Shown in pieces: positions 26,012 to 27,981 of a DNA stretch of 27,981 bases. Every line of letters starts with the position of its first letter. Position 1 is the stretch's first letter. The notes under the pieces are model-generated. The model saw only the letters and a program-made list of their open reading frames with translations, searched no databases and was not told the DNA's origin. Location: positions 1-27,981 of the forward strand of contig JAOBJR010000099.1 in NCBI GenBank assembly GCA_025728395.1, given 5' to 3'. The stretch is from Candidatus Lightella neohaematopini (GTDB lineage Bacteria > Pseudomonadota > Gammaproteobacteria > Enterobacterales > Enterobacteriaceae). A program made the position numbers and the translations under genes.

Positions 26012-27082
26012 ATGCTTAATAAAAATAAACGTTTAGTTATAGCAGCCGGTGGTACTGGTGGTCATATCTTTCCTGGTATAGTAATTTCTCAATATTTCAA
26101 ATCAATTGGTTGGGAAGTAAGTTGGATTGGTTGTTTAAATAGAATGGAAAAAATTATTGTTCCAAAATTTGGCATTAATATTAAATTTATAGAAATAAAT
26201 AATTTTTATCTTAATAATTTATATATAAAAAAAATATTATTTGCTCTAGATATATTTAAAGCAATAAAAAAAACAAAAAATATTTTATATTATTGGAAAC
26301 CAAGTATTGTATTATGTATGGGTAACTATATTTCTATTCCTACAGCAATTGCTGCAAAAATAATGAATATTCCTATTATTATACATGAACAAAATGCTGT
26401 AGTTGGAAAAGCTAACAAATTAATTAGTATCTTTGCAAAAAGATGTACTCAAGCATTTCCAAATACTATTAAAAATGCTGCTGTAGTTGGTAACCCAATA
26501 AGATCAGAAATATTAAATATTCCTAAACCAATAATTAGATTAAAAAATAGAACTGGTATAATAAGAGTTTTAGTACTTGGTGGTAGTCAAGGAGCTTGTA
26601 TTCTTAATAAAGTTATTCCTATAGTAACAAAAGTATTAAAAGGAAAAATTATTGTATGGCATCAAGTAGGTCATGGATATTTTAATTTAGTAAAGTATAC
26701 TTATAATATGTTAAATATAAACAATGTAAAAATAACTGAGTTTATAACTAATATAGCTTTAGCATATTCATGGGCTGATATTGTTATATGTAGATCTGGT
26801 GCATTAACTATTAGTGAATTAGCAGTAGTTGGATTACCATCTATATTAATACCATATATACATAAAGATCAACAGCAATATTTTAATGCAACTTTACTAG
26901 TTAATGTGAATGCTGCGATTATTGTTAAACAAACAGATTTTACCCCAGATAAAATAATTAATATTTTATTAAATATTAATAGACAAAAATTATTTACTAT
27001 GGCTTGTTGTGCACAAACTATAGCAACATATAATGCTACACAATGCATAGTAAAAGAAATAAATAATATAATTAAATATTAA
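26012..27082 (+). CDS. murG: MurG, lipid II synthase (GlcNAc transferase)
   Basis: Membrane-associated glycosyltransferase that adds GlcNAc to lipid I. It has 356 residues (E. coli 355). AAGGTGGHIFPG is the N-terminal glycine loop; HEQNAVVGKANK, VVGNPIRSE, VLGGSQGACILN, VWHQVGHG, CRSGALTISELAVVGLP and HKDQQQYFNA (the UDP-GlcNAc site) follow. The start was set at ATG 26012 because MLNKNKRLVIAAGG lines up residue for residue with the E. coli start; a TTG 13 codons upstream adds only unaligned residues. murC starts 4 bases after the stop. Confidence 0.97.
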   Translation: MLNKNKRLVIAAGGTGGHIFPGIVISQYFKSIGWEVSWIGCLNRMEKIIVPKFGINIKFIEINNFYLNNLYIKKILFALDIFKAIKKTKNILYYWKPSIVLCMGNYISIPTAIAAKIMNIPIIIHEQNAVVGKANKLISIFAKRCTQAFPNTIKNAAVVGNPIRSEILNIPKPIIRLKNRTGIIRVLVLGGSQGACILNKVIPIVTKVLKGKIIVWHQVGHGYFNLVKYTYNMLNINNVKITEFITNIALAYSWADIVICRSGALTISELAVVGLPSILIPYIHKDQQQYFNATLLVNVNAAIIVKQTDFTPDKIINILLNINRQKLFTMACCAQTIATYNATQCIVKEINNIIKY

Positions 27083-27085
27083 TTT

Positions 27086-27981
27086 ATGATAAATTTGTCT
27101 TACATTAAAAATATTCATTTAATAGGAATTGGTGGTGTTGGAATGAGTGGTATAGCAAAAATTCTAACATTAAAAGGTTATAAGGTTAGTGGTTCCGATA
27201 TATCTTCTACTATTATTACTAAGCAATTAATAGAATTAGGAATAAATGTAACTTTTTATCATCACAAAAATAACATTAATAATGTTAATTTAGTAGTATT
27301 TTCTAATGCTATTGATAATAATAATCCAGAAATACTAGCTGCCAAAAAATTAAATATTCCTATTATTAGTAGAATTAAAATATTATCATTATTAATGGAA
27401 AATTATTATAATATTATTATTGCTGGAACTCATGGTAAAACTACCACTACTGCTCTAATATACAATATACTTAAAGATAATAATTTACAACCTACTGTGA
27501 TAAATGGTGGATTGACTGTATCATCAAAAATATATTCATATTTAGGTAATAGTAAGTACTTTATTATTGAGTCTGATGAAAGTAGTAAATCATTTGTAAA
27601 TTTAAATCCTACGGTTAGTGTAATTACTAATATTGATAATGATCATCTACGTATTTATGGTAATTTAAATTGTTTAAAACAAACATTTATTAGTTTTTTA
27701 AATAAAATTCCAACAAATGGTTATATAGTATTATGTATAGATAGTTTACCAATAAGAGAAATATATCTTGGTATTAAAAAAAATATTATTACTTATGGTT
27801 TTAGTAGAAAAGCAGATTTTCATATTACAAATTATTGTCAGTATAAAGTACATACATCTTTTATTATTAAACAAAAAAATGGTATTGATATAAATATATC
27901 AACAATAATACCTGGTTATCATAATGCATTAAATATAACAGCAGCAGTTATAGTTGCTCTAAAAGAAAAAATTAAAATATC
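27086..27981 (+). CDS. murC: MurC, UDP-MurNAc:L-alanine ligase, 3' end cut by window edge
   Basis: Adds L-alanine to UDP-MurNAc, the first step of the peptide stem. About 298 residues are visible of a protein near 490. The N terminus is short: LSYIKNIHLIGIGGVGMSGIA starts a dozen or so residues later than in E. coli. GSDISS, FSNAI, the ATP loop AGTHGKTTTTAL, VINGGL, ESDESSKSF, TNIDNDHL, LKQTFISFL and PGYHNALNITAA are clear. The frame is open to the end of the window. It continues the rightward mur block, 3 bases after murG. Confidence 0.96.
   Translation, partial: MINLSYIKNIHLIGIGGVGMSGIAKILTLKGYKVSGSDISSTIITKQLIELGINVTFYHHKNNINNVNLVVFSNAIDNNNPEILAAKKLNIPIISRIKILSLLMENYYNIIIAGTHGKTTTTALIYNILKDNNLQPTVINGGLTVSSKIYSYLGNSKYFIIESDESSKSFVNLNPTVSVITNIDNDHLRIYGNLNCLKQTFISFLNKIPTNGYIVLCIDSLPIREIYLGIKKNIITYGFSRKADFHITNYCQYKVHTSFIIKQKNGIDINISTIIPGYHNALNITAAVIVALKEKIKI

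Overview
The window reads as a stretch of chromosome from a strongly reduced, very AT-rich gammaproteobacterium of Enterobacterales descent, most likely an obligate insect (or other invertebrate) endosymbiont. Almost every protein aligns by eye to an Escherichia coli counterpart of nearly the same length. Gene order and strand follow the E. coli map (dnaK-dnaJ / rpsT / ribF-ileS-lspA-ispH-dapB-folA / apaH-rsmA-pdxA-surA-lptD / rsmH-mur cluster), with many intervening genes missing. No mobile element, CRISPR array, phage gene or toxin system was seen. The species cannot be named from this sequence alone.

Layout. 1-1717 (minus): groEL (3' end cut by the window) and groES, behind a clear sigma-32-type promoter. 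2029-2101: tRNA-Phe(GAA) without an encoded CCA. 2301-3203: a stand-alone aspartokinase that is the kinase third of a ThrA-like enzyme. 3448-6523: dnaK-dnaJ, again behind a sigma-32-like promoter. 6615-6875 (minus): rpsT with a UUG start and the strongest ribosome site here. 6997-13508: ribF, ileS, lspA, ispH, dapB (broken frame at a ten-A tract) and folA. 13513-19459 (minus): apaH, rsmA, pdxA, surA, lptD. 19581-27981: rsmH, murE, murF, mraY, murD, murG and murC (cut by the window end).

How the genes fit together. Aspartokinase, DapB and MurE (which carries the DNPR meso-diaminopimelate signature) are steps of one route from aspartate to the peptidoglycan peptide. MurC/D/E/F, MraY and MurG make lipid II, and IspH feeds the isoprenoid carrier. 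LspA, SurA and LptD imply an outer membrane with lipoproteins and LPS. The cell therefore appears to invest in a Gram-negative wall, yet the division genes that normally sit inside the mur cluster (ftsL, ftsI, ftsW) and mraZ are gone without recognisable trace.

Points most worth a second look: the dapB frame break at a homopolymer, consistent with rescue by transcriptional slippage; the paired loss of ftsL-ftsI and ftsW; the ThrA reduced to its kinase domain; the reduced cysteine set of LptD; and persistence of heat-shock promoters and Shine-Dalgarno sites mainly at chaperone and ribosomal genes. I found no previously undescribed multi-gene system; this is a housekeeping region of a decaying genome.
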